64,000 nucleotides of DNA from Dyadobacter fermentans (GCF_019924045.1 NZ_JAHXBN010000012.1:248001-312000); one strand, 5' to 3'; counted from the first letter of the stretch, positions 42,535 through 52,792 are shown. Notes: a model not told the origin generated them from the sequence alone. Numbers and translations: made by a program.

Positions 42535-44952
42535 TTAGCCCTTGATGCGGTTCAACTCATCTTCGGAGCCGGATCTTCTGCTGCGTGCTGCTTTGATCTC
42601 CTTGCTTCCAAAACGGTAATTGAAGTTGACACGCAGCATCTGGCCTTCAAAACGGAACCGGAGGCGCGTTTCGATACCCGCATATGCAGATGTGTACCCA
42701 CCGCGTGCGGTGTGAAAAATGTCGCTGAATGTTGCTTTCAAACTGGCGTTATCCTTCCAGAATTTCTTTTGAACACCAATGTCCACCATTCCCATTTGCC
42801 AGTTGTAATCGATACGGCGGTAGGGAGAATTGTACCAGCCCGACAGCTCGATCGTCCAGCTGTTTTTGAGCTTGAAAGTATTCTGGCCGTTGAGGTTGAA
42901 TGCGGTCGTCCGGTTGTTGACCACCACGCCATTATCCAGCGCGGCCTTCCAGAGATTGTGGTACCCGCTGACATTGAAATTGAGCTCCCACCATTTTGTG
43001 ATCGGTGTGGTAATGCTCATATCGAGGCTGAAACCCTGCGAATAATCGAGGTTTTCGGTGATAAAGTACGTGCGGCTGCTATCGTAGGGAATGCGCAGGC
43101 CCACGACCGGAAACCTGGTGCGCCGGTACCCGAACGAAGTCGTGAGTATGCCCTTGTACACATGCGAGAGTTTGAAACTGTTGGCGTATTCGGGTTTCAG
43201 GAACGGGTTTCCTTTGGAATAGACGAGCTCATCAATACGGTATTCGAAGGGGTTGAGGTTCTGGTAACTCGGGCGGTTGATACGGCGGCTGTAATTGAGG
43301 TTCCAGGTGTGGTTTTTGGACGCCCGGAACGAGATAGCACCACTTGGAAAGAAGCTCAGGTAGGTCGTATCGACTTTGTCGAGGTCGTTATGTTTGTAGC
43401 TGGTCAGGTCGCCCCGCGATTTGGTGTGTTCGGCGCGGAGCCCGGCTTGCAAGTCCCATTTTTTGCCAAGGGAAACATTGTAATTGATGTAGGCTGCATA
43501 TACGCGTTCGAGGTATTTGAAGCGGTTGCTGCGATTGGTGTCGATCACTTCAACATTTTGCAAAACATTGAAAAAATTGAATGTGTTGTCCGAATTTACA
43601 TCCGACAGTTTCACACCATACCCAAGCTTTCCCTTCCTGAATGGCTGTTCATAGTCGATTTTGAAGGATTTAATGGTAATATCCACGGGTGTTTTTGAAA
43701 CGTAATTCCGCTCGATAGGCTCGTCGCCGGTTGTCTGAAAATGGTATTTGTTAGGCTGGTAACTGATCCCGCGTGAAGAGAACCGGCCGTAATCGGCATC
43801 GATATTCAGTTCATGGCCGGTGGTGTCGGCATAGCGGTAGTTTACGTTCACATTCAGGTTTTTGTTTTTTTCCGGGTTGGATGTCCGCGACGACAGGATG
43901 AGCGAGTCGGCAGTCAGATTGTTGCGTTTGCTGATGAAAGTCTCGCTCTCTCCGCCGCCGTTGTGGTTGCTGATGCGGCCATTGGCACTGAAGCCCAGGG
44001 TATTTTTAGCATTGATAAAATAATCGGCCCCGATTTTGGCGCTGTGCGTCGTGTCGCGCCAGATACCATGCCATAATTTATTATAGGCCACATTGTTGAG
44101 GATCTGGTCGTCGTAAGTCGTATTATGCCAGGCTCCCTGGTTGAAACCGTAATTGCCAAATACATTGAGCTTTTTGTCGCGGTGATTCAGGTTCAGCGAT
44201 GCATTGTATTTAGGTGTTATACCAAACATGCCCCCGAGGCTCACATTGCCGTTGGTGCCCAGCCTGGCATTTTTCTTTAAACGGATATTGATAATGCCGA
44301 GGTCACCCGCCGCGTCGAATTTGGCCGAAGGGTTCGTGATGATTTCAATCGCTTCAATGTCGGCGGAATTCATGCTTTTTAACGTGGAGGCGAGGTCTTT
44401 TCCTGCTAATGGCGATGGGCGGCCGTCGATATAGATCCGGACGCCCGTTTTGCCCCGCACAAGGATATTTTCATCCCTGTCGACCTGCACGCCGGGTGAG
44501 CGTTGCAGGAGATCGAGCGCGTTGGAGCCGGTGGCATTAATGCTTGCTTCCACGTTGAAAACCATCCGGTCGTTTTTGACCTCTATGAGTGGTTTGGTAC
44601 CGGTTACCTTCACCTCATTCAGCTGTTTCGCCTCGGGTAACATGGAAACCACCGGTAGCTTCACATCCTGGCCGGCTACATCGAACACAGCCGAATGGTA
44701 CATTTGCTGGCCTACCGCCGAAATGCGGACAAAATACCTGCCATCGGGTACACCGCTGATCTTGAATGAGCCCTGCTCGTCGGCGACGTCGGCTTTTACA
44801 AGGGTGGAGTCTTTGGATTGGTTAATGGAAACTGCGGCAAATCCGACGGTCTCATTTTGTTGATTTTTGACCAGGCCGCTTACGGTGAATGTCTGGGCGA
44901 AGCCGGCAAAGGAAAGTCCATGAATTAGCAGGCTGAGTAGCATTTTTTTCAT
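42535..44952 (-). CDS. TonB-dependent receptor, outer-membrane beta-barrel family
   Basis: Outer-membrane receptor of 805 aa. Signal peptide of about 20 residues ending FAQ; a carboxypeptidase-D regulatory-like domain (about 22-105, FTVSGLVKNQQNETVGFAAV); plug (about 115-225, with QLNEVKVTGTKPLIEV and VRIYIDGRPSPLAGK); then a barrel domain of the OMP_b-brl_3 type. The C-terminus GSKEIKAARSRRSGSEDELNRI is typical of that family, which ends in a charged tail rather than an aromatic residue. Such receptors have unknown ligands. The gene is divergent from the large hybrid kinase at 45074, sharing about 120 bp of upstream DNA. Confidence 0.9.
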   Translation of the reverse strand: MKKMLLSLLIHGLSFAGFAQTFTVSGLVKNQQNETVGFAAVSINQSKDSTLVKADVADEQGSFKISGVPDGRYFVRISAVGQQMYHSAVFDVAGQDVKLPVVSMLPEAKQLNEVKVTGTKPLIEVKNDRMVFNVEASINATGSNALDLLQRSPGVQVDRDENILVRGKTGVRIYIDGRPSPLAGKDLASTLKSMNSADIEAIEIITNPSAKFDAAGDLGIINIRLKKNARLGTNGNVSLGGMFGITPKYNASLNLNHRDKKLNVFGNYGFNQGAWHNTTYDDQILNNVAYNKLWHGIWRDTTHSAKIGADYFINAKNTLGFSANGRISNHNGGGESETFISKRNNLTADSLILSSRTSNPEKNKNLNVNVNYRYADTTGHELNIDADYGRFSSRGISYQPNKYHFQTTGDEPIERNYVSKTPVDITIKSFKIDYEQPFRKGKLGYGVKLSDVNSDNTFNFFNVLQNVEVIDTNRSNRFKYLERVYAAYINYNVSLGKKWDLQAGLRAEHTKSRGDLTSYKHNDLDKVDTTYLSFFPSGAISFRASKNHTWNLNYSRRINRPSYQNLNPFEYRIDELVYSKGNPFLKPEYANSFKLSHVYKGILTTSFGYRRTRFPVVGLRIPYDSSRTYFITENLDYSQGFSLDMSITTPITKWWELNFNVSGYHNLWKAALDNGVVVNNRTTAFNLNGQNTFKLKNSWTIELSGWYNSPYRRIDYNWQMGMVDIGVQKKFWKDNASLKATFSDIFHTARGGYTSAYAGIETRLRFRFEGQMLRVNFNYRFGSKEIKAARSRRSGSEDELNRIKG

Positions 44953-45000
44953 AAATGGCTAATATTCGTATAGCCCAAAGAGTAAGAATTGGCCTGGATG

Positions 45001-45030
45001 TTGCATTAGGTCATAATTTTTCTACATTTA
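45001..45030 (+). promoter_or_regulatory. Candidate promoter of the hybrid sensor kinase
   Basis: TTG at 45001-45003 and TACATTTA at 45023-45030 are 19 bp apart, one mismatch from the TTTG/TAnnTTTG consensus; the ATG is 43 bp further on. Confidence 0.45.
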
Positions 45031-45073
45031 AACCGACAATCGACGTTTCTTATCCAGAATTGATGAAAGTGCC

Positions 45074-48000
45074 ATGAAGGCAATATTTTGCAGGGTTGTG
45101 CTGCTTTACATCCTATGCTTTCAGCAGATTTTCGCACAGGAATTGACGCCCAGGTTCAGGCGGCTCACCACCGACCAGGGACTTTCCCAAAGCCATGTGA
45201 GCGCAATCCTGAAAGGCCGCAGGGGTTTCATGTGGTTCGCTACTGAGGATGGACTCAACCGGTTTGACGGATATAAATACACGCATTACAAACATGATCC
45301 GGGTAATCCGGCTTCTATCCACGACAGCTTTGTATTGTCGCTGCTGGAAGACGAGGAGGGAAAATTATGGGTAGGTACTTCCACGGGGCTGGACCGGCAC
45401 GACCGGGGTACCGACAGCTTTCTGCATTATCCGCATCCGCGGCGCAATCTGGCCATTAATACCATTTTTCGGGATAGTCGTAACCGTTTCTGGCTGGGTA
45501 CCGATCAGGGGCTTTACCTGTTCGACCGGAGCCGGGGTACCTACCAGCTATTCAGGTACCCGGGGCGGGATGCAGGCTCGGGAAATGAATTTGTGACCAG
45601 TATTGCAGAGGGGAAGGGCTACGTGCTATGGGTCGGTACGGAGAAAGGGCTGTTTAAGCTCGATGTAAAATCGGGTGTCCTCGCGGCATACGAGCACGGT
45701 GCACGTACAGGCGCGGGTGGGGCCGACCGTGCGCTGAAATCCGACTGGATCAAAGTGCTGCGTTACGATCGGAAAGGGGATTTGTGGGTAGGAACGCATG
45801 GCGGAGGTGTTTCGGTCATCGGCCCGTCCGGGAGCATTGCGAAGCATTTTGAACATAAGGCGACCGATCCGTGGAGCCTGGCGCACAATGATGTGCTTTC
45901 CATGGCCGAAGACGGCGGCGGTAAGCTTTGGATTGGTACGGAAAATGGGGGTATCAGCATTTACGATCCTGTGACGGACCGGTTCTTCGCTGTGCGCAAC
46001 AACCCCGACGACCGCTATTCGCTAAGCAACAATTCGGTATACGCGATTTACCATGACAATGCGGAGAATATGTGGATCGGCACCTATTCCGGCGGTGTGT
46101 CGTTTCTGCCTAAGTTCGGTCCGAAATTCGAATCTCACCGTCGGATGATCAGTAATCCCAATAGCCTGAGCAACAATGCAGTGCTTGCCATTTGCGGCGA
46201 TAGTACAAGCGACGACATCTGGATCGGGACTGATGGGGGAGGGCTCAACAGGTTCAACCGTAAAACGAAGGATTTTACATTTTACCGGCATCGCGAGGGC
46301 GACCCGCGCTCGATTTCGAACGACTATGTGATTTCTGTGATCTGGATTGCCAGGGACGTGCTTGCGCTGGGTTTTCACAATGGCGGTTTTGATTTCCTGA
46401 ACGTCAAAACGGGTGCGATTGAGCATCACTTGCCGGAGGAAGGTAATCCGAACAGCCTTTCCATTGCTGACGTGAACAATATGATGCGGGACCGCGACGG
46501 TAATCTCTGGGTTGGTACTTGGAAGGGCGGACTCAATTTTTACAATGTCAAAACAAAAGAGTTTACGCATTACCAGCACGATATCACCGATCCGGCGAGT
46601 ATCAGCGGTGACATTATTACCACGATTTTTCAGGATAAAAAGGGGAATATCTGGGTAGGAACGTTCAATGGCCTCGACCTACTGTTGCCCGACCGCAGCG
46701 GCTTCAAACATTTCCGCAACCGGCCCAACGACCCGTCGAGTCTTTCCCACAACAAAGTGCAATCGATCCTGGAAGCCGAAAACGGCAATCTCTGGATAGG
46801 CACGGTAGGGGGCGGATTTTGCTATTTCGATCAGAAAAAGCATCTGTTCAAGTCATTCAGCGAAAAGACCGGGCTTGCAAGCAACGTGGTATTTGGAATC
46901 CAGAAAGACAATAAGAACAATCTCTGGCTCAGTACTAATAAGGGTATTTCCAAGTTTAACCTGCTGACCAATACCTTTCGAAACTACGGTATTGCCGATG
47001 GCCTGCCAGGCAACGAGTTTCGGGACAATTCCCGGTTTCAGATGGCCGACGGGCAGATGTACTTCGGGGGAATCAACGGTTTCATCAGTTTCTATCCCGA
47101 CAGCCTTCGCTACAACGACTTCGTGCCGCCGGTGTACATTACAGATTTTCAGATATTTAACCGGCAGATCGTGACAGGGGGCAGTGATAATATCCTCAAA
47201 AAGCAAATCAGCGAGACCAAAACGATCACTATTCGTCATGACCAGTCGGTGATTACCTTCGAATTCGCAGCATTGAGCTATACCGTCGCGGAAAAGAATC
47301 AGTATGCCTATATGCTGGAAGGTTTTGACGAAAACTGGAATTACAGCGGCAACAAACGCACTGCCACATACACCAACCTGGACCCCGGCACTTATACATT
47401 CAGGGTAAAGGGCTCCAACAATGACGGCTTATGGAATGAGAAGGGAGTCGCCATTGAACTAATTATCAAGCCGCCTTTCTGGCTTACCTGGTGGTTCCGG
47501 CTGTTGACTGTCGCATTGGTCATAGCACTGATTTTGGCCTTGTATCAGATCCGTACCTACACGATCCGTAAACAAAAGCGTGTGCTCGAACAGCAGATAC
47601 AAGAGCGGACCAAACAACTCGAACGCGCGATCGGTGAACAGCAAATGGCAGTGGAAAAGGCCGAGCTGGCTAATAGGGCTAAAAGCGCATTTCTGGCCAC
47701 AATGAGCCATGAGATAAGGACGCCGATGAACGGGGTGATCGGCCTGGCTTCGTTGCTTGCCGAAACTGAGCTAACCGAAGAGCAGCGAAATTTTACCAAA
47801 TCCATACAGACGTCCGGACGGGATTTGCTGAATGTGATCAACGACATTCTCGATGTTTCCAAAATTGAATCGGGGAACATGGAACTCGAAGAAAAAGAAT
47901 TTGGCCTGAAAGCCTGCATTGGAGAAGTAATGGACCTTTTTCGTGCAAAAACCGCCACTCAACCGCTGACCCTGACGCTGAAAATTGAAGAGAATGTGCC

Positions 48001-48841
48001 TTCGCGCATTATCGGCGATCGTTTGAGGCTCGGGCAAATCGTGACGAACCTGGTGGGTAATGCGATTAAATTCACTCCAAAAGGAGAGGTAAGGGTGCAC
48101 GTGTATGTGATCGGGCAGGAGGGTGAGAAGGCCAGGCTGGGATTTGAGGTCACCGACACAGGCATTGGAATCGCGGAGGATAAGCTGGACAAATTGTTCA
48201 AACCCTTCTCACAAGTAGATTCGTCTACTACGCGGCAGTATGGAGGCACCGGTCTCGGTCTGGTGATCTGTGAAAAGCTGACCGCGCTCATGGGGGGCGA
48301 AATCGAGGTCAAAAGCGAGTTGCACAAAGGCAGCAACTTCCGGTTTTGGATCGCTGCCAAAGTTGCTCCGGATCGGCAGGAACACCAGGAAGCCAAGCCT
48401 GGAAGCGACGATGTAGAAAAGAAGCTTCACTCCGATTTTGCCAGCCGGCATCCGATGACCATCCTAGTGGCGGAGGACAATAAAGTGAACCAGATCGTGA
48501 TCATGAACACGCTAAGCAAGCTCGGTTATCGGGCCGATCTGGCGCAGAATGGCCTGGAAGTGCTCGATCAGGTACAGAAAATCGATTACGACGTTATTCT
48601 GATGGATATGCAAATGCCGAAAATGGACGGTCTGGAAGCTACCCGGCAAATCAGGGCGCAGCATACCACGCATCCGTTTATCATCGCCATGACCGCCAAT
48701 GCATTGCAGCAGGACAAAGAGAAGTGTTTTGAGGCCGGAATGGACGATTACCTCAGCAAGCCGGTTATCCTGGACGATCTGGTGGTATTGCTTCAAAAAT
48801 GGGCTGCCCGCCTGGAAACGCGTGCCTCGGGCAATATATAA
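45074..48841 (+). CDS. Hybrid two-component sensor with Reg_prop propeller
   Basis: Large membrane sensor of 1255 aa. After a signal peptide a seven-bladed-type beta-propeller region of repeated Reg_prop units spans about 25-700 (recurring [25 protein letters not shown]). Then a Y_Y_Y domain (about 700-785), one transmembrane helix (about 798-818), a coiled coil, HisKA with H near 880 ([13 protein letters not shown]), HATPase_c (about 920-1100; [27 protein letters not shown]) and a receiver with phosphoacceptor D near 1176 ([13 protein letters not shown]). It lacks the AraC-type DNA-binding domain of classical hybrid two-component systems, so output must pass to another protein. It is divergent from a TonB receptor. 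Confidence 0.93.
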   Translation: MKAIFCRVVLLYILCFQQIFAQELTPRFRRLTTDQGLSQSHVSAILKGRRGFMWFATEDGLNRFDGYKYTHYKHDPGNPASIHDSFVLSLLEDEEGKLWVGTSTGLDRHDRGTDSFLHYPHPRRNLAINTIFRDSRNRFWLGTDQGLYLFDRSRGTYQLFRYPGRDAGSGNEFVTSIAEGKGYVLWVGTEKGLFKLDVKSGVLAAYEHGARTGAGGADRALKSDWIKVLRYDRKGDLWVGTHGGGVSVIGPSGSIAKHFEHKATDPWSLAHNDVLSMAEDGGGKLWIGTENGGISIYDPVTDRFFAVRNNPDDRYSLSNNSVYAIYHDNAENMWIGTYSGGVSFLPKFGPKFESHRRMISNPNSLSNNAVLAICGDSTSDDIWIGTDGGGLNRFNRKTKDFTFYRHREGDPRSISNDYVISVIWIARDVLALGFHNGGFDFLNVKTGAIEHHLPEEGNPNSLSIADVNNMMRDRDGNLWVGTWKGGLNFYNVKTKEFTHYQHDITDPASISGDIITTIFQDKKGNIWVGTFNGLDLLLPDRSGFKHFRNRPNDPSSLSHNKVQSILEAENGNLWIGTVGGGFCYFDQKKHLFKSFSEKTGLASNVVFGIQKDNKNNLWLSTNKGISKFNLLTNTFRNYGIADGLPGNEFRDNSRFQMADGQMYFGGINGFISFYPDSLRYNDFVPPVYITDFQIFNRQIVTGGSDNILKKQISETKTITIRHDQSVITFEFAALSYTVAEKNQYAYMLEGFDENWNYSGNKRTATYTNLDPGTYTFRVKGSNNDGLWNEKGVAIELIIKPPFWLTWWFRLLTVALVIALILALYQIRTYTIRKQKRVLEQQIQERTKQLERAIGEQQMAVEKAELANRAKSAFLATMSHEIRTPMNGVIGLASLLAETELTEEQRNFTKSIQTSGRDLLNVINDILDVSKIESGNMELEEKEFGLKACIGEVMDLFRAKTATQPLTLTLKIEENVPSRIIGDRLRLGQIVTNLVGNAIKFTPKGEVRVHVYVIGQEGEKARLGFEVTDTGIGIAEDKLDKLFKPFSQVDSSTTRQYGGTGLGLVICEKLTALMGGEIEVKSELHKGSNFRFWIAAKVAPDRQEHQEAKPGSDDVEKKLHSDFASRHPMTILVAEDNKVNQIVIMNTLSKLGYRADLAQNGLEVLDQVQKIDYDVILMDMQMPKMDGLEATRQIRAQHTTHPFIIAMTANALQQDKEKCFEAGMDDYLSKPVILDDLVVLLQKWAARLETRASGNI

Positions 48842-48876
48842 GACCCCCGCGATTTAGAATATCCCGGTAAAACAAG

Positions 48877-48903
48877 AAGAGCAGCTTTTGGGCTGCTCTT
48901 TTG
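48877..48903 (+). terminator. Rho-independent terminator
   Basis: AAGAGCAGC (48877-48885) and GCTGCTCTT (48892-48900) form a perfect 9-bp stem with a 6-nt loop, followed by TTT. It lies 35 bp after the sensor kinase stop and could act on both strands. Confidence 0.8.
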
Positions 48904-49122
48904 CGTCTGTTTGTGATGAAGTGTTAATAAGCTTGACGGTAGTCTGCCTGGTAAAAAATCTATACCATTTCTCCGAAAGTCGATCGAATTGTGCAGGCCG
49001 CCATAGTTCCTGTTTGTTGATAGCACAAATATAATGGAATATTTCCTACCGAATGGATATAATCCATAAAAATATTTTCATCTAAACCTGCTCAGCAATT
49101 CTTTGCCGGGCCGACTTCGATT

Positions 49123-49455
49123 TTAATTCAGAGAAGCCAGTGAATCCCGCAGCGAAACATCTTCGTGCGACGCGTCGTAAACGCATTGCCCGCCCTTCAC
49201 GACCAGGATCTGGGGAGATTCGTGCACAACACCAAAGTTACTGGCGATAGCCTGGGATTCCTTGCGGTTTTGGATCACGTCGACAATGTAAATGGGAATT
49301 TGAATGTCGGAAGCGGCGTTTACTTCCGATTTGAGCTGCCGGTAAGCCATCAGGCTGGTTGCACAACGGGGGCTGTGTTTATAAATGATGGAGTAATCTT
49401 CCGATTGATAAATACTATCTACTTCTTCTTCACTACTAATAGTAATCCAGTTCAT
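49123..49455 (-). CDS. ytxJ: Bacillithiol system redox-active protein YtxJ
   Basis: Small thioredoxin-fold protein of 110 aa matching YtxJ (DUF2847), predicted to act as a monothiol bacilliredoxin-like partner in the bacillithiol system. The active cysteine is residue 34 in YKHSPRCATSLMAY; the second position usual in thioredoxins is absent, as expected for a monothiol protein. A cis-Pro loop is seen in SPQILVVKGGQ. No signal peptide: cytoplasmic. The Bacteroidota have bacillithiol, which fits. It is divergent from the XRE gene. Confidence 0.88.
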   Translation of the reverse strand: MNWITISSEEEVDSIYQSEDYSIIYKHSPRCATSLMAYRQLKSEVNAASDIQIPIYIVDVIQNRKESQAIASNFGVVHESPQILVVKGGQCVYDASHEDVSLRDSLASLN

Positions 49456-49609
49456 AACCTGTTTAAATATTTCGTCAAACTATTTGCAACAGGTTACAGA
49501 ACACACAAAGTGTGGTTTTTCATTCCATCGAATTTGAAAAAGTGCTCTCAGAGTATCTCAAAGCAGAAATCAGGCATTTTTGCCTCATTGTGAAAATTGA
49601 GAACGCTGC

Positions 49610-49873
49610 TTGAAACCGTTTGATTTTTGTGTTTGTAGAAGTCTGTCACCAAAGCTGAATCTCGCCGTGCGTGAAAAAGGCATGACGCAACGTGACCTTG
49701 CTGAAATGATAGGCTGCTCGCCCCAATACATCGGAAAAATTCTGAAAGGCTCGGAAAACCTTACTTTGCAAACCATCTGTAAAATGCAAAAGGTGCTTCA
49801 AATCAAATTGATTGAAACACCTTATAGCCGTTTATGCAATACTAAACTTTCTTCTCAACCGGAACAACAATAA
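49610..49873 (+). CDS. XRE-type helix-turn-helix regulator, N-terminus uncertain
   Basis: DNA-binding protein, at most 87 aa, with an HTH of the XRE/Cro type: KLNLAVREKGMTQRDLAEMIGC and SPQYIGKILKGSENLTLQTICKMQKVLQIKLIE. No ATG precedes the HTH in this frame; an in-frame TGA lies upstream, so translation would start at TTG 49610, GTG 49668 or another alternative codon. A neighbouring frame just upstream reads like more of the protein (EFEKVLSEYLKAEI, about 49530-49570), so a frameshift or truncation is possible. It overlaps the convergent HtrA gene by 32 bp at their 3' ends. Confidence 0.65.
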   Translation: MKPFDFCVCRSLSPKLNLAVREKGMTQRDLAEMIGCSPQYIGKILKGSENLTLQTICKMQKVLQIKLIETPYSRLCNTKLSSQPEQQ

Positions 49874-50768
49874 AGTTGAGCAATTCCGTGTGCCGGATCA
49901 CCGAAATGTCGGTAATGCGAAGGATGTCGCGCGTTGTAAGTGCCTTGAACAGTTCATTGGAATTGCGGACGGGCTTGCCGTTGAATGAAACGATAATGTC
50001 GCCCTCCATGAGCTGCGACCGCGCCGCGGGGGTGTTCGGCTCAATGTGCGTGATGAAGATGCCTTCGTGGTTGGGAAGCTTGTGATGCTGGCGAACACGT
50101 TCGTTCAGCGGGACATCCTGTAATTGGACTCCCAAATATGCCTTGAATACCTTGCCGTCACGGATAAGTTGTCGTGCAATCTCTTTCGCCGTATTGATAT
50201 CCACGGAGAAGCTCAACCCCTGGGCGCCCTGAATGACAGCCGTATTGACGCCGATCACCTCACCATCGGTGTTGATCATAGGGCCGCCAGAGTTTCCCGG
50301 ATTCAGCGCCGCGTCCGACTGTATTACATTGTCGACAAACCGCCCCGACTGCGTTTGCAAAGTCCGGCCGAGCGCGCTTACTACGCCCGTAGTGACGGTA
50401 TGCTGGTAGCCGTAGGGATTCCCGATCGCGATCACGAACTGTCCGATCTGCAACGCACCCGAGTCGCCAAGTTTGGCTACCGAATAACCCTGCGTGTATA
50501 TTTTCAGGATAGCGAGGTCGGTGTCCGGGTCTTTGCCTACGAGCGTTGCTTCAATCTCGTTCTCATTCAAAAGGCTCACCATAATTTTCTCCGCGCCGTC
50601 GACAACGTGGCTGTTGGTAAAAATGAGCCCATCGGAAGAGAATATAAACCCCGAGCCGGAGCCTGCCGGCCTTATTTTTTCATTGACTGTCTTGAATATA
50701 TCGATTTTTACAACGGCATTTTTGATCTGATCAACCGCGCCGATAATCATACTTGAAAAGGTATCCAT
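49842..50768 (-). CDS. HtrA/Deg-type trypsin-like protease with PDZ domain, no signal peptide
   Basis: S1C protease of 308 aa. The catalytic triad is visible: His in TNSHVVDGA (about 56), Asp in PDTDLAILK (about 86) and Ser in NPGNSGGPM (about 164). A single C-terminal PDZ domain (about 205-295) has the carboxylate-loop pattern YLGVQLQDVP and the EGDIIVSFNGKPV segment. No signal peptide or transmembrane helix precedes the protease domain (start MDTFSSMIIGAVDQI), unlike usual periplasmic DegP/DegS, so the enzyme would be cytoplasmic. ATG 50768 is chosen; an in-frame TTG at 50792 would add only eight residues. It overlaps the XRE gene by 32 bp. Confidence 0.9.
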   Translation of the reverse strand: MDTFSSMIIGAVDQIKNAVVKIDIFKTVNEKIRPAGSGSGFIFSSDGLIFTNSHVVDGAEKIMVSLLNENEIEATLVGKDPDTDLAILKIYTQGYSVAKLGDSGALQIGQFVIAIGNPYGYQHTVTTGVVSALGRTLQTQSGRFVDNVIQSDAALNPGNSGGPMINTDGEVIGVNTAVIQGAQGLSFSVDINTAKEIARQLIRDGKVFKAYLGVQLQDVPLNERVRQHHKLPNHEGIFITHIEPNTPAARSQLMEGDIIVSFNGKPVRNSNELFKALTTRDILRITDISVIRHTELLNFIVVPVEKKV

Positions 50769-50879
50769 AGCTGCTGGGCATCGTTTTAGCAAAGCCTGTT
50801 CAAAAAGCTATCCAGCCGATTGTAAATGCCAAAGTGGCGCGCCGCGGAAGTACGGCACGCCAAAAGGGCATGATACGCG

Positions 50880-51836
50880 TTAAGGCAGGCTAACGACGAT
50901 CTTGCCGAGGGTCTTTCCGGTCTCTATTTCCTCATGGGCCTTCGCAATGTCTTTAAATGCGTAGACAGCAGAAACGTGGGATCGTATTTCTCCCGATTTG
51001 AGCAGCGTAGCGAGTTGCTGCATGTCCTCACCGTTGGAAGTAACATTGAGCGTGTGGGCATATACTTTTTTCTCCTGCACTTTCTGGATCAGTCTTTCAT
51101 CGGTGAAAGGCACCAGGAGCGCAATGAGCCGGCCGCCTTCCTTCACCGCTTCCAGTGAACGGAATATATGATCGCCAAAGAGCGAATCGATCACAATGTC
51201 GGCGTCCTGCACAAGGTCTTCGAACTGAGTGGCGGTGTAGTCGATGAATTCGTCGGCACCGAGGCCCAGGATGAAGTCCTTTTTAGCTGCGGAGCCAGTG
51301 CCGATAACGTAAGCACCAAAATGCCTGGCGATTTGCACGGCGTAATGTCCGACGCCCCCGCCAGCTCCGTGAATCAATACCTTTTCACCCGTTTTCACTT
51401 TTCCATAAGTAACCAGGGCCTGCCAGGCGGTAAGCGCGGCCAGGGTCGCAGCAGCGGCTTCATCATGCGAAATGTTGCCCGGCTTCAATGCGAGCTGGTC
51501 TGCCGGAGCAGCCACGTATTCGGCGTATGCCTTACCGTGTCCACGGAAATTAACCATCCCAAACACCTCATCGCCCGTTTTCCACTGGGTAACCTCCTCG
51601 CCGACGGCCTCTACTACCCCTGAAATGTCCCAGCCAATAATGACCGGTTCGCCGGGCTGTGGTTGGAGGAACGTCTCCAGGGCGAACGGATGGGTCCTTA
51701 CAAATGCGTCGACCGGGTTGATACCTATTGCCTTGACGCGCACCAGTACTTCATTTTTCTTGATTTCAGGTTTAGGTATTTCGGTGAATATGAGGTTTTC
51801 CGTTCCTCCGTTGCTTGCTAATGTGATGGCCTTCAT
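50880..51836 (-). CDS. NADP-dependent quinone oxidoreductase-like alcohol dehydrogenase
   Basis: Medium-chain dehydrogenase/reductase of 318 aa of the zeta-crystallin/quinone oxidoreductase group. It lacks zinc ligands. Signatures: MKAITLASNGGTENLIF, VRVKAIGINPVDAFVR, WDISGVVEAVGEEV, HGAGGGVGHYAVQIA (NADPH-binding GxGxxG-type motif) and DEFIDYTATQFEDL. The C-terminus FKDIAKAHEEIETGKTLGKIVV is classic. It reduces quinones, enones or similar electrophiles with NADPH, which may link it to the dioxygenase/esterase genes near 56 kb. It is divergent from an AraC regulator, the common layout for such reductases; regulation by that AraC is likely. Confidence 0.9.
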   Translation of the reverse strand: MKAITLASNGGTENLIFTEIPKPEIKKNEVLVRVKAIGINPVDAFVRTHPFALETFLQPQPGEPVIIGWDISGVVEAVGEEVTQWKTGDEVFGMVNFRGHGKAYAEYVAAPADQLALKPGNISHDEAAAATLAALTAWQALVTYGKVKTGEKVLIHGAGGGVGHYAVQIARHFGAYVIGTGSAAKKDFILGLGADEFIDYTATQFEDLVQDADIVIDSLFGDHIFRSLEAVKEGGRLIALLVPFTDERLIQKVQEKKVYAHTLNVTSNGEDMQQLATLLKSGEIRSHVSAVYAFKDIAKAHEEIETGKTLGKIVVSLP

Positions 51837-51894
51837 GATTTGCATTTGTTTGATTTGATGTTTGCAAATTTCGCGGCCCGGCCACCTCTGTGGG

Positions 51895-51926
51895 TTGTAA
51901 AAATTTGGGTTAAATCGGTACCTTTG
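51895..51926 (+). promoter_or_regulatory. Promoter of the AraC gene, close to its ATG
   Basis: TTG (51895-51897), a 21-bp spacer, then TACCTTTG (51919-51926), a full Bacteroidota -33/-7 match. The ATG at 51932 lies only 6 bp beyond the box, so transcription should begin at about the first base of the start codon. Confidence 0.6.
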
Positions 51927-51931
51927 CCGGT

Positions 51932-52792
51932 ATGCGCATCCATCATATTCATCAGCCTTTTGATGTCCTGCTAGTGACAGTCGACGAATGCCCGATCAAG
52001 GAGCATAAGAATACTTTTATCGAACTGGTATATATGTTCGATGGCACCGGGACATACCATATCAACCAGAATGAGTTCCGGTATCAGAAGGAAAACCTGT
52101 TTTTAGCGATGCCGATGGATTTGCATTATACCAAGGTGAAGGAGACCACGGCATTTATGTTTATTCGTTTCAATAATATCTATCTGAATGCGCAGAAGGC
52201 ACGCGATGAGCATAGCAATCTGGGTGACTGGATCCATAAATTGGAATATATTTTCCATAACAATAATCACCTGCAAGGCTGCATTCTCCGGAACCAGCAT
52301 GATAAGCCGCTGGTAAGGACATTGATGGAAGCGATCAGGCAGGAATATGCCAACCGGCAAACGCTGCATAAAGAGCTTGTACAGCAGCTACTCAATACCT
52401 TGCTCACGGTCGTTGCACGGAATATTACCACCCATATTCCCGAGAAGACACAGCTGGCGCAAAACACCTCTCTGGACATTATTCATTACATTCACCAGAA
52501 TATTTACAACCCGGAGCTGCTTCGGGCCGAGCGCATCGCTTCTCATTTCAACATCTCGCTCAATTACCTCAGCGAATATTTCAAAAAGCACACGCACGAG
52601 ACATTGCAGCAGTACATCATCAACTATAAAATTGCTTTGGTAGAAATCAGGCTGAAACACAGCGATATGCGTATTAATGAAATAGCTGCCGAACTGGGTT
52701 TTACAGACGACAGCCATCTCATCAAGACTTTCAGGAAGCATCGAGGTATGAGCCCGCTCGAATACCGGCGCGAGGCTTTGGCCCTGGTGTAG
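51932..52792 (+). CDS. AraC family transcriptional regulator
   Basis: Regulator of 286 aa with an N-terminal cupin-like sensing domain (about 5-150: VYMFDGTGTYHINQNEFRYQ) and a C-terminal AraC helix-turn-helix domain (about 190-285), with the two motifs IASHFNISLNYLSEYFKK and NEIAAELGFTDDSHLIKTFRKHRGMSPLEYR. Divergent from the NADP-dependent reductase, which it probably regulates; a very short upstream region is shared by both. Its transcript appears to start at or near the ATG (leaderless), an unusual arrangement. Confidence 0.9.
   Translation: MRIHHIHQPFDVLLVTVDECPIKEHKNTFIELVYMFDGTGTYHINQNEFRYQKENLFLAMPMDLHYTKVKETTAFMFIRFNNIYLNAQKARDEHSNLGDWIHKLEYIFHNNNHLQGCILRNQHDKPLVRTLMEAIRQEYANRQTLHKELVQQLLNTLLTVVARNITTHIPEKTQLAQNTSLDIIHYIHQNIYNPELLRAERIASHFNISLNYLSEYFKKHTHETLQQYIINYKIALVEIRLKHSDMRINEIAAELGFTDDSHLIKTFRKHRGMSPLEYRREALALV

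Noticed and set aside
42523..43698. Open reading frame of 391 codons on the plus strand
   Set aside because: It is fully antisense to the TonB receptor gene (42535-44952), has no domain, signal or ribosome site, and appears because of codon bias in the receptor gene.
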